Assembly: GCA_002914805.1 (NCBI GenBank) | Contig: JXTB01000489.1 | Location: 180,822-244,821, forward strand | Reading direction: 5' to 3' | Source of the DNA: Parasponia andersonii | Lineage: Eukaryota > Streptophyta > Magnoliopsida > Rosales > Cannabaceae | DNA length: 64,000 nucleotides | Part shown: positions 49,041 through 60,207 of the stretch, one piece after another | How the letters are laid out: each line of letters starts with the position of its first letter | Numbering within the stretch: position 1 is the first letter of the stretch | Translations under genes and position numbers: made by a program | The notes under the pieces: generated by a model | Told to the model about the DNA's origin: nothing | What the model saw: the letters and a program-made list of their open reading frames with translations, nothing else | Database searches by the model: none

Positions 49041-51907
49041 CTCTCTCTCCGTCTCCATGTTCAATATCACCCCCATTTACCATTGCATTCTCTTCATCAA
49101 TCTCTTTGTCCTCACTGTCCGAACATCTCTTTCTTGATCTTGTTTTTGGATTTATCATCTTCTTTAGTGTTTTTCATGTTGTTGAAGAATAAAGGAACAA
49201 CTTCTGTTAAGAACAAAGAAGCAAAATAAAAGACAGAAACATAAGAGTACGAGCACCCTATTTTTATTTTTTTATTTTATTTTTTTTAAAGTCCATCTTA
49301 AGAAAACATAATCAGAGCTGAAATGACAATGGTTTTTGCCAAATTTATCATGACTTGTAATTTTTTCCTTTGGAGTAAAATTATTATTATTATTATTATT
49401 ACTTGTCCCCTTATAGTTGTGATATAAGAAGAAAAAAAGATTCATGTACATTCATCTATTGGGATTTGGGGGTATATATGTAGCAAATGAATCCTATTAA
49501 TATGAAGAGGCTAACCAGATGGTGTGCCTAATTACCTTTATGACTTTATGTATGACATTTGGGATTGGGAGTATTAAAATAACACCCCTAAAATTATCTG
49601 TCATTTAAGAAGAAAAAAAAAAAGCATCCGTATCGACAGCATTTGTTAATTGAAAAAGATGAGATATATGTGCTTTGATCACAGTCATTTGACTAAATCA
49701 CGATCCTACATTCTTGTGAATTCCACAATAAGATTACAGAAATGAAGATTGTGATGCAAGAGTTACCACACATATAGCTAGTGAATAACTAAGCTCACAT
49801 GAAATGTTTGATTTTCTGAAATGTCCAACACCACCAATATCGATTAAATGGGCAAATCCTTTGTTATGTGCCTCTTCAAAAGCTCCATACGACTCTGATC
49901 TATTTCTAGTCTTATTGTCCCATTTTCATTCTGTCTTATGAAGCTATAGCCTCAAATCAACCTCCACTGGTCCCTCTTTGGATTTGTGCCGCAAGTCATG
50001 CAGGCCAAATGGTTTATTTTTTGTTTTGTTTAGTTTTCGTCGTGTTTGGTTTAAATAATTCTATATATAAACCATTGGTTTACGTTTTGTTTCGTCTGGT
50101 TTACTTTATTGTGTTTGATTACATTTTTGTAAGCAACTCTTAACTGTAAACCAATTGTTTTCATTTGGTAAATAATTCTAAAAATGTAAATCAATGTTGT
50201 GTTGTTTAGGTGGACGGCAATACATAATTTGAAAGTATTGGAGGGGCAATAAAAATTTATTCACTCTAAAAACTGAAATGTATAACAAACAAAAAGTAAT
50301 TAAAAAATATTATCCATCTATTTAAAAGTGATACATATCCATACACTTTTTCATTAACTATTTAGTAGACTTTTGAAAAAGTATTTTGGTAATTTAGAAA
50401 TTATCTTAACTAGGTCTCAACTGACTATTCATTTTCTCCCCTGTAAAATTTATTTCTTTGGCCACTTTCAGATATGTTTATATGCATAGAATGCATGCTT
50501 TCAAATGTATTCTCTTTGATTTAAGCCCTATTCACTTTCTCCCCATATATATATATATATATCAAATTTATTTCTTTTGCTACTTTCAAATATGTTTGTG
50601 TGCATGCTTTCAAATGTACTTCTCTTTGCTTTCTTGGTTACTTAGAATGTACACTTTTGGCTGAATCACAACTCAAGGGGGAGATTAAGTATCATAAATC
50701 CGCCAACGTGTACTGATCAAGAAGCCAGCCCCTGATTATGATAAGTTGTTACACCAGGTACTAACATAGGCGTGTTACAGACACAGACAGAGAAAATGTT
50801 AGGGAGATGAAGCCATGTGTATGGCGCTTTAAACTAACAGAGATTTCCCACTTTTGGTCCCCAAGCTAACAGAATGTTCTCACTTTTTCAAATAAATAGT
50901 GTTCAATTCAAATTGACCCGTGTGACTCCCATTTAATGAAAATATCATTCACATATGCAAATAATATAATTGTTCTTTTGGTTGAACTTTTAAATTAAGT
51001 TTTACTTTATCAAGAAAATTTAGCTCATTAATTTTATGTTTTTCATTTTATTTACGTGAATATCATTGGAATACCCTTTTTAATGTAATTATTTATTGGA
51101 GTCAATTTTAATAAAAAATTAACTAATTAGTTAATTCGAGTTAATTTTGTGTCAACTAAAATGGAAGTTTAGAGTTGTGTTATGACGTAGTATCTCAAAT
51201 TACTAGCTTTAAGAGGAAAGTTTGGGTTTTCACTTCCTTTTTACTTCTTTTAACCGGGGGTTTTAAATACTTTTACTTATAAAAATCCAAAAAATTTATA
51301 AAAATACAAAGGTTAGGTTTATTTCGGGTACAATTTTATTAGATAAATATCACTTTTGAAAAAAGATTTATAAAAATATTATTTTTTAAAATAGTAATTA
51401 ATTATCAGTTTACCGGTTATTAATTACTATTTAAAAATAATAAAATATTTTTTAAAAAATAGTATTTTTCAGATAAAAGCCATACTGGATCTACTAAAAA
51501 CACAGCCCATTATATTTTCAATTTTTTTTCCCCCTAAAAATGCCGTACTAGGCCTAATTTCCCTTTCGGCTGCCTATCATGACCAAATCTAATGCACCTT
51601 GGACCTCTTAGTTAAGCCGAAGTACAGATTTGGGCTAACTTGAATGAGGCCCACTCATTCCCATAGCAATAGCCCATTGAAAAGTTTGAGCTGGATTTTC
51701 CTCCTTTTCACGGGACCTTAGTCATCAGTAGGAGTAATTTGGACCAAATAACTGTTTAGGACATATTTCAACTGTTTTTAGTGACAAATTTTCCACAGTG
51801 ACAAATTTTAACCAATTGGGAGAAAACTGGGCGCCAATTTGGAAATTCAAAATAAAAAAATGAAAAAAAGCTTAAAAAAATTGTTAAGGGTGAAATTGCT
51901 GATCGAC

Positions 51908-51938
<31 letters not shown>

Positions 51939-52325
51939 CTGACAAATAGTTACTATATATGATTATTTTAAAACTAATCACTCGTCACTAGTATTGCGTG
52001 TACAATGAGTAGGTTAGGCGGTTCGAGTTTTTTTTTTTTTTTTTTTCTTGAATTTCTTTTGAATTGTCCCCACCTAAGATTCTTTGGCAACTTTTTAGGT
52101 AGTAGTAGAAATTGGTCTAATTCTCTTTGCAATGGAACCTATAGAAGGCCTAAATTTAATGCAAGACCAAGAAATGTCACTCAAAAAATCACAAAAAATT
52201 CCAATTGAAGGTAAATTAGTCCTATTCCCAACCGACAATCCACATCATCCTCCTGTGGCTTATTACTATTATACTATGATTATTCTAAATATTATTATTA
52301 TTAATTTTTCGATTTAAACATCCTT
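49041..52325. other. AT-rich spacer, no gene recognised
   Basis: It begins with a CT-rich segment into which the gypsy element inserted. It contains an (ATT)n microsatellite at 49,381-49,402, an imperfect direct repeat around GCATGCTTTCAAATGTA (50,450-50,518 and 50,570-50,629), (TA)n at 50,547-50,562, a foldback-family copy at about 51,335-51,480, and poly(T) tracts at 51,909-51,934 and 52,029-52,046. No coding ORF is supported. Confidence 0.5.
51335..51480. repeat. Foldback-like AT-rich repeat
   Basis: Inverted arms AAATAGTAATTAAT and ATTAATTACTATTT surround a short centre with TTACCGG. Flanking sequence AAATATCACTTTT and AAAAATATTATTTTTTA resembles the foldback nested in the CACTA element at 34,440-34,800. 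Confidence 0.5.
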
Positions 52326-53103
52326 GTAGGACTTGGATATACATTCGTGTGTTTTGACTTTATGTCCAGACTCCACTCCAGATGCGTAAAATTTGACTTT
52401 TTGTCTAAATACGATCAGTGATTTTGCTTTTGAACTTCCATTATGATAATGATGATGCGAAGAAAAAAGTTTCTAAAACTTACATTTAACATTTTGCAAT
52501 TTTCTATTACCGCTTTGGAATTGGATGTACATTCGTTTGTAATTTTGACTTTATGTGCCAGAATCAATGATTTGAGCCATTTTGCTTTAAGTTCCATTAT
52601 GATTATGATTATACATACATGACAATTTGATGTAGTGAAGGAAAAGATTTCCAAAACTTGGATTAATTTGATGACACTCTCAAATTTTCTATTACTTGCT
52701 TGGATGTACATTAGTTTGATTATTATTGTGTTTTGACGTTATTTCTTGACTCCAGCTGCGTATAATTTGATCTTATGTCGACCAAGACGGCATTGACGAT
52801 TTGAGCTGATTTTTCTTTGACTACATTACGAATATGATCATACATACGCCCTAATAACTTTTAAGTTTTATGTGAAGGAAGATATTTCCGAATTAAACTT
52901 CATGTTAATCTGAGTACACTACCCAATTTTCCATCATTGCTTGGTTGTATATTCACGTGCTTTGAACTTATAATATATCCATACTACTCCATATTTGTAT
53001 TTTGACTTGATGTCCCAAGACGATTTGAGCTGATTTTTCTCTTGGTCCAATTATGAAAATGATCGTACATATCTACTCATAACTTTGTTGTGAAACAAAA
53101 GAT
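52326..53103. repeat. Diverged satellite-like tandem array ending in an assembly gap
   Basis: At least four units of roughly 180-240 bp start near 52,335, 52,515, 52,697 and 52,940. Each runs through CTTGGATGTACATTCGT-like, TTTTGACTTTATGTCC-like, GATTTGAGCTGATTTT-like and ATTATGATTATGATCATACA-like segments in the same order. The fourth unit runs into the N run. It is non-coding. Confidence 0.78.
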
Positions 53104-53238
53104 NNNNNNNNNNNNNNNNNNNNNNNNNNNNNNNNNNNNNNNNNNNNNNNNNNNNNNNNNNNNNNNNNNNNNNNNNNNNNNNNNNNNNNNNNNNNNNNNN
53201 NNNNNNNNNNNNNNNNNNNNNNNNNNNNNNNNNNNNNN
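53104..53238. other. Assembly gap (135 N)
   Basis: A run of undetermined bases directly follows a tandem repeat, so the true length is unknown. Any ORF crossing it is meaningless. Confidence 0.98.
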
Positions 53239-53836
53239 GTATAAAAGTAGTGTGTTAGATGTTAGTTTTGAGTTGTCATTGATATTATTATATTAAATCG
53301 TTGAATACATGACAATGATCATAATTCATATACCATGGTCCAGCGCTAGCCAGTGCTGAGATTGTGGGAAAATACGTTTTCCATAGCTATATTTGGTTGT
53401 AACAATCAATCCCTGGTTTCTGAAAACTGATTTAGGCTAGTTAGTTTCCTTTTTCATGTAATTCTCTCTACATTAATTTATTTATTAGCCTAGAGTTCTA
53501 CCATTTAAACATATGAATGAAAATAGCCTTTTCTTTAATATTTTGAAGTTGGTATCAATGGCCTAACGATTGAAGCACTGAAGTTTGAAATACACAGATA
53601 ACAAAACCTGTCACTGAATTGCCTTATCATCCCAAGGAGGATATCCCTATAAGTCAGGGGTCGATGTGGCTCAGAAATCCAACCATCGACCATCAGTGAC
53701 TTAAACAGTTTTACTTCTTGGTATTGCTTGAAACAAAGTGAAACAACTGCCTAGGTTCTTTACAAGATTAGAAAAAAAAAAAGAAAACAAAAGTTTGAAG
53801 CATGTATTAATGTATGACAATTCGTAAATTACCTAG
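53239..53836. other. Spacer, nothing recognised
   Basis: AT-rich sequence between the assembly gap and the solo LTR. No gene or repeat structure seen. Confidence 0.5.
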
Positions 53837-54535
53837 TGTTGATGGAAGTTTTGTTAATAATAAATTTAGAAAAAATTACGAGATGTGGCTTATGTAAATT
53901 GGGTTATTAATCAAAGCAAATAAAGAGACAAATGATTTTATAGTGGTTCAGCCCCGAAAAAGATGAGCTTACGTCCACTATTTTTCACTATTTTCTGGAG
54001 AATTACAAGCACTCAAAGATACAATGTCTTGTCTGGAAAGAAGAAGAAAACAGTTAAGAATTCCTTAGCTTCTCTAGATTCTGAAAAAGTAATCTCTCTC
54101 TATGTTCTCCAAAATTCAAAAAGTCCAAGATCCCTTACCGAAACATTGAGCTCCCTTTATATAGATGTGGGTAACTCAATATTCCTAATTGTGAAAATGG
54201 GTAACTATACAATCAGGTAATACAATTTGAGTAACAACATAATTGGGTAACCACTTAAATTGGGTAACTGGTCGAACTTGAAAGAGAGACTTTTGTTTCC
54301 TTTTTCTTGTAGGTTACCCGTTTGACGAAGTAGAAACTAGTTTCCTTTTCTTTCGGGTCGCACATAACTCCTGCGGTGGAAGTCGCACGTAATCTATTCG
54401 GAGTAGGTCACACATAACTTATGCGGTGGAGGTCGCACATAACTTATGCGGTGGAGGTCGCATGCAACCCTTTCAGATGAGGTCCCACTTAATCTTACTC
54501 ATGCGACCTGACATAGGATTTTAGACCGCACAACA
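53837..54535 (-). mobile_element. Solo LTR (minus orientation), family shared with 24343-25100
   Basis: 699 bp. On the minus strand it starts TGTTGTGCGGTCTAAAATCC and ends CATCAACA. The perfect 5-bp duplication CCTAG lies at 53,832-53,836 and 54,536-54,540. Sense-strand order: a 25-bp GGTCGCA/GCGGTGGA minisatellite, an array of GTTACCC/GTTACTC motifs about 16 bp apart, then a TATA box (CTATATAAAGG, plus-strand 54,153-54,163). No internal region is attached. Confidence 0.93.
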
Positions 54536-55543
54536 CCTAGAAATCATAAACCAAGTTAAGACATCGATTAAAAAAAATTGCTACGATGAAATGGAATCCA
54601 CAGAAAATAAATAGTTGCGATTATTGGTCAGATATACTAACTGAAATATAAGTATAAATCCTGGTACCATTGTGCTCATTCTCTATATGTACCCTTCTAG
54701 ACTTACCTTAAGGATAATGCTGTATATATCCTACTTAGTTTACTAAAATTTTTGTACCATATACATATGTGGGGTAAGTAAGTTGTCACTATTTAATGCA
54801 TTAACTGATTTAAATAATAATAACTCATTTGACACATGCATTGTTATTAAAATTTTAGTAAACTACTTAGAATATCTAGCATNAATTTGAGTAACAACAT
54901 AATTGGGTAACCACTTAAATTGGGTAACTGGTCGAACTTGAAAGAGAGACTTTTATTTCCCTTTTCTTGTAGGTTACCCGTTTGACGAAATAGAAACTAG
55001 TTTCCTTTTCTTTCGGGTCGCACATAACTCCTGCGGTGGAAGTCGAACGTAACCTATTCGGAGTAGGTCACACATAACTTATGCGGTGGAGGTCGCACAT
55101 AACCTATGCGGTGGAGGTCGCATACAACCCTTTCAGATGAGGTCCCACTTAATCTTACTCATGCGACCTGACGTAGGATTTTAGACCGCACAACACCTAG
55201 AAATCATAAACCAAGTTAAGACATCGATTAAAAAAAATTGCTACGATGAAATGGAATCCACAGAAAATAAATAGTTGCGATTATTGGTCAGATATACTAA
55301 CTGAAATATAAGCATAAATCCTGGTACCATTGTGCACATTCTCTATATGTACCCTTCTAGACTTACCTTAAGGATAATGCTGTATATATCCTACTTAGTT
55401 TACTAAAATTTTTGTACTATATACATATGTGGGGTAAGTAAGATGTAACTATTTAATGCATTAACTGATTTAAATAATAATAACTCATTTGACACATGCA
55501 TTGTTATTAAAATTTTAGTAAACTACTTAGAATATCTAGCATT
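54222..55543. repeat. About 660-bp direct duplication joined by a single N (probable assembly artefact)
   Basis: 54,222-54,882 and 54,884-55,543 are the same sequence with about 13 differences by eye (near 2%), separated by one N at 54,883. Copy 1 stops mid-sequence at the N while copy 2 runs on into unique DNA. This looks like two overlapping contig ends, perhaps two haplotypes, placed end to end. It duplicates part of the solo LTR and its flank. Confidence 0.88.
54360..54510 (-). repeat. 25-bp minisatellite in the solo LTR
   Basis: Five to six units on the plus strand of the form GGTCGCACATAACTTATGCG plus GTGGA, with substitutions. Equivalent shorter arrays lie at 55,020-55,172 (in the duplicate) and 24,365-24,450 (opposite orientation). 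Confidence 0.88.
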
Positions 55544-55649
55544 ATCCTATAATAAATAATGTTCATGTGGTCATACTACATTTTCTAATAATATTATATA
55601 GTACAAAAGCTTTAAAATTAAAGACAATACCACAAATGCTTCTAATATT

Positions 55650-55920
55650 GATGTCTATAGCTCAATTCCTCCACCCCAATGTCATGTTAAGGTTGAGAGT
55701 TCAATTCCCTCCCGACCCAATGTCTAAATAAGGAAGTAAATAAATAAGTAAAGGTGATAGAATTTTGCTAACTAGGGCCAATTCAGCAAAGGTTTGAGGG
55801 ATGTGTACATGAATTTAGAGAGGTCAGAGGTTCAAATCTTAGTAGAGTTCGTGCGTGTTATTTTCTTTTAAATTTGTAGTAAGTAGTGCCCCCTTTAAGT
55901 AAGTGTATTTTAAATTTTTT
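55650..55920 (+). repeat. Two adjacent tRNA-derived SINE-like fragments
   Basis: The first (about 55,657-55,745) has TAGCTCAATTCC and, later, GAGTTCAATTCCC, which resemble A and B boxes. The second (about 55,770-55,920) is a diverged copy of the SINE at 23,408-23,575, sharing GGTTTGAGGGATGTG and AGAGGTTCAAATCTTAGTAG. No clean target duplications were found. Confidence 0.6.
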
Positions 55921-56723
55921 GTCGCTCTGTCGAAATTTATCAGTGAAAAAAAAAATCGCCCAAAGCCTAAACTAAAGCTAAACACAGCAAATCAAACGAA
56001 TGAAAACCAAGAAATAATAACCTGATCAAGGGCAAATAACTACACATGGACCAAACTAACTTAACCCCAATATTCACAAGTCACTCATCACTCTTCTGGA
56101 AACTTGTGCATAACTAAATTCCCCATACAAGCCTAGCCGATCAAAGCACCGACTCAGTTAGATTGCTGGAAAAGAAATTAGCACGTTCCAATTCACTTTG
56201 TTCCATTTGAGCATTTGAGCATTTAAAAGAAGAGAGACACTATATAAATATCTAAGTCCACAGATATTAACTCATAACATCTAAATTTTAGTAACTTTCA
56301 TATTTGAAAATATCTCAAATTATTCAATAATAATTAAGATATTATGGATATCTTTCATATCCATTTCAAATTAAAATATCTTACCAATTTGAATTTTTAA
56401 AATTAAAAATATGGCACCAATTTGAATTTGAATTTGAATTAATTTAATTTCAATTTTTCATTTTTCATAAAATTGAAACTAGAATTAAAAAAAGCTAAAA
56501 AAATTAAATTATGGCCGAAAGATGGGACAAAGTTCCATAGGCGTGAGACTCATGCCATGATGCCAGATGTCTCATGCTTGTGCTATGGAGGTACCTCGGG
56601 GCCAGCATACCCATGTGTAAATGTCCATATAGCCAAAAGGCCATAGGTGTTAGTGCCTTTGCTGGCACTGGAGCTCACTATGCTACACACGGGCACGCTG
56701 CCCGCCTGTATGTAGTAGCACTG
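55921..56723. other. Spacer left of the chromovirus, possibly part of an older element
   Basis: AT-rich, with a GC-richer stretch at 56,515-56,723. The abrupt change at 56,724 is the chromovirus LTR edge, so this DNA should continue at 62,649. No ORF of coding character. Confidence 0.45.
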
Positions 56724-57416
56724 TGTCACAGGCTGCCTCTTTGACACTTCAAAATAGGCAGAACATGTAGCACTTGCTATTACTTGAAGCTAGCAAATCA
56801 GCCTAGAACTTAAGCCTGCAAGCAAACAAACCTATTGGTTAGCCATGCTATAGGCAAAACCGTGTTAAGGGCAATAACATAGTATTGAGCAAGTACAAAG
56901 CAAGTAGATTTGATAGTGGTGATCACATAACAAGCGAGCACAAAGCAAGCACATTGAGGCAATACACAGACAATAAATAAGCAACAATGAAAGCAACATA
57001 TAGATAATATGTGGACATAAATAAATATCATTTCCTTTATTGATAAGGCAAAGAGGTTCACAACTAAACCCCTATTATACTGGTGGTCAAGGTCTTCCAT
57101 GGGCACCCGGGTCATCCCTCCTAAAGAGCTTTTTAAGCTTTTAGCCTTCTAGTAGGAGGAAACATGATTTTTGCCTAGATAACATATGGCAAGATTGAGG
57201 CAAAAAATTGAATTTTGAATTTATAATAATTTTCTTCTAATTCTTAGCCCTTAAATATAGGGTATTTGGGCACAGACTTGACTAATGATCTTGGACAAAA
57301 ATACCCTTATATAATTATAAAATTCTCCACCCATTGGCACCACTATGGGCACGACATAGGCACCATATGCACACTATGTGTAGGCATCATAGGCTTTAGT
57401 GTGGCAACACGCCACA
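56724..57416 (-). repeat. 3' LTR of the chromovirus
   Basis: Aligns along its whole length with 61,963-62,648, for example TTAGTGTGGCAACA at one end and CTCTTTGACACTTCAAAAT or CTCTTTGACTCTTCAAAAT at the other, with visible divergence. Confidence 0.92.
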
Positions 57417-57427
57417 TTCTCCCCCAC

Positions 57428-57715
57428 TCAGCTTATCAATGTCCTCGATGACTTGGTAGCCTTACAATCTTCAGTCTTCTGCAATAGCTTCTTCAAGTCT
57501 TCTACCCTCTCCCAGCTAGTTTTTTCTTCTCTGAGACCCTTCCACTTGACGAGGTACTCCTTCTTCAGTGGTCTGGTTCCTACAATCACCATTTTTTCCG
57601 CAAGGATATCTTCAAGTTCTCTATTGCTCAGCAGTGTGAGATCAACAAGTCTTCTGGTCAGCTGGTTATATATTGGATCTTCGTGATACCGCTTGAGGTT
57701 GCTGACATGGATCAC
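57428..57715 (-). pseudogene. Chromodomain at the end of chromovirus integrase
   Basis: A 95-codon open stretch contains MIHVSNLKRYHED, the usual start of the integrase C-terminal module, and the chromodomain core EYLVKWKGL followed by TSWERVEDL. Chromodomains define the chromovirus branch of Ty3/gypsy and are thought to guide integration to particular chromatin. It lies directly upstream of the purine tract and 3' LTR, as expected. Confidence 0.9.
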
Positions 57716-57899
57716 TGGGTGTATCTTGAGCTATGCAGCAGTGTCAAGCTTATAAGATGCTTTGTCCACTTTCGAAATAATAGGCATAAGACCTTCATAC
57801 TTTCACACAAGTCTCTTATCTTTGGCCCCTCTGAATTTCAGTTGTTAAAGAAAAGCTTGATCAATACCATGTCTCCAGGTTAGAACTCTAATGGCCGCC

Positions 57900-58990
57900 T
57901 ACCTTGATCTACTTACTTCTTTATTCTTTTTGAGGCTTTCTCTAGATAAGCTCGTGCAATCTCGATATTTTTCTTCCATTCTTTTGTGAAGTTGAAGGCT
58001 CAGAGATTCTTTCCATGATACTCATTCACTGTGTGGGGTAACAACAATTGTTGGCCATTAATAATCTAAAAAGCATTCTTATTAGTTGAAGAACACTTCT
58101 GAGCGTTGAAGCAAAATTGAGCTACATCAAGTAGTTGCAGCCAATTCTTCTGATTAGCACTGATAAAATGTCGTAAGTACTCTTCCAACATCTCATTGAA
58201 TCTTTCTGTTTACTTATCGGTCTACGGATGGTAGTTTGAGAAGATGAAAATGTTTGGACCAAAATGATCTCGTGAATCTGGAATCCCAGTCGCTGACTAT
58301 GTTCTGGAGCATGCCCTAAAATTTCACGAAATGTCTAAAAAAGAGTTTGATTATCTCCTCTACCATGTAGTGCTTCAGCTATGGAATAAAAGTCGTATAC
58401 TTTGAAAAACTATCTACTATCACCAATATATTCTCAAGCTCCTCTGTCTTCAGCAAGTTTGCAATGAAATCAAGTGAGACGCTCTCTTATAGCCCGTTTA
58501 GGAGAAGTAGCGGCTCTAATAATCCAAGTGTCTTCTATCTTAGCATTTTGTCTTGTTGGCAAGTAAGATAGATCTTGGTGTACTCCACCACATTATCTCA
58601 CATCTGCAGTCAGTAGTACCCTTGCTTCAAAAGGGCATGCGTTCTCTGTCACCCTAGATGCCCTACCCATAATGTGTCATGGCACTGGCTCATAAGTGCC
58701 CTCTATAGGTCTCCTACCTTGAGACATTCAAACGATTACCCTTGGCCCATAAAAGGTCATATTCTGCCTAAAATTGGCAACTCTTGCTTCCTTCCATGAG
58801 CTTTAAGATGGTTCTGACAACAAAGTTCTTCTCTAGATTTTCCTTGATGTGCTTCTTGATGGGAACAGTCACTGCACTAGTCGATATATTGGCTAAAAGT
58901 TTCAAAGCTGCGAGCTCTACTTTGCGGCTTAAGGCATCTACTGCCTGATTCGAACGGCCAACCTTGTGCTCGAATTGAAAATTGAATTTG
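57900..58990 (-). pseudogene. Chromovirus integrase remnant
   Basis: The minus-strand frame around 58,560-58,650 shows HALLKQGYY, then IYLTCQQDK, matching the zinc-binding HHCC domain, with several stops. The core region continues towards 57,900 in broken frames. Confidence 0.7.
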
Positions 58991-59018
58991 GCTATGAATT
59001 CTTGCCATCGGGCTTGTT

Positions 59019-60200
59019 TCAGAGTAAGTTTTGGTTACTAACAACTAAGTTGTCCATCTTCACAACAAACTTCAACCCCAAAAAATAATGCCTCCATACA
59101 TGTAAATAATAGATCACGACGAGAAGTTCCTTCTCCTGGGCTATATATCTTCGTTCAGCTTTAGCAAGCTTAAGACTCTCATATGTCATAGGATGTCCCT
59201 CTTGTAATAACACCCCTCCCAAAGCGTAGTTTGACGCGTCCATTTGCACTTCAAGAGGCTTGCTAATGTCTAGTAAGGAAAAGACAGGATCTCTCATCAT
59301 AGCCTCTTTCAGATTCTCAAAGGCCTTCTCACACTCTACGGTCCATGTCCAAGTAATACCCTTCTTCAACAACTCTATCAAAGGTCTCGTTTTGAGTAGC
59401 TTTCCACAAAATACTAGTAGTAGTTGGCTAAATCAAAGAACGGGCATAATTTCTTTACATTGGTGGGTACCTTCCACTCTTAAATGATCCTTAATTTCTC
59501 TAGGTCCATCTGGATATAGCCATGTACAATCACATGGCCTAGGAACTTGATACCATGATATTATCTAAGTAGATAACCACGAACTTGTTCAGATACTCGT
59601 GAAAAACTTAGTTTATGAGTGTACAGAAAGTGATTGGTGTATTGGTAAACCCGAATGACATTACAAGGAACTCGAACACATCATATCGAGTGACACATAT
59701 GGGATTTTGCTAATTTCCATCGGCAATCTGCACTCGGTAGTAGTCAAATCTCAAATCAAGCTTGGTAAAGTACTTGGCCTTGCTCAACTGGTCGAGTTAA
59801 TCTGCGATCAACAGAATAGGGTAGGTGTTTGGCACCGTCACCTTGTTGAGAGATCTATAATCAATGCATAGTCTCATGCTTCTATCATGTTTCTTCTAGA
59901 ATAGCTCTAGTGCTCTGTAAGGTGTTTTTGATGGTCTGATAAAGCCTGTCTCTGGAAATTCACTTAATTGCCTCCTAAGTTCCTCTAATTTAGGTAGTGC
60001 TATCTGATAGGGTGTATTAGTAGGTGACTTATCACCTGACACTAGCTCAATCTGGTAGTCAATGCCTCATTTTGGCGGCAAGGCTTTAGGGAGTTGATTT
60101 GGCATCACGTCCCCGTATCTTCTCAGCATGCCATCAATTTCAAGAGGAATGATTTCTTTACCTCCTTCTTCATATATAGAAGGGACTACCATATATGTTG
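59019..60200 (-). pseudogene. Chromovirus reverse transcriptase and RNase H remnant
   Basis: RT (about 59,525-59,880) shows [15 protein letters not shown] and an active-site box reading YLDN, where YLDD or YVDD is expected, plus stops. RNase H is an uninterrupted 120 codons at 59,019-59,381, with TWTVECEKAFENLK and LEVQMDASNYALGGVLLQEG. Confidence 0.87.
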
Positions 60201-60207
60201 GTTCTTG

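Noticed and set aside
49029..49229. 66-codon ORF in a CT-rich stretch
   Set aside because: The start overlaps the gypsy LTR end and the composition is leader-like; no domain seen.
50676..50695. CTCAAGGGGGAGATTAAG as an LTR-element purine tract
   Set aside because: It resembles one, but no matching LTR pair, primer site or pol sequence lies nearby.
53090..53296. 68-codon ORF across the N gap
   Set aside because: Most codons are undetermined bases, so it is an artefact of the gap.
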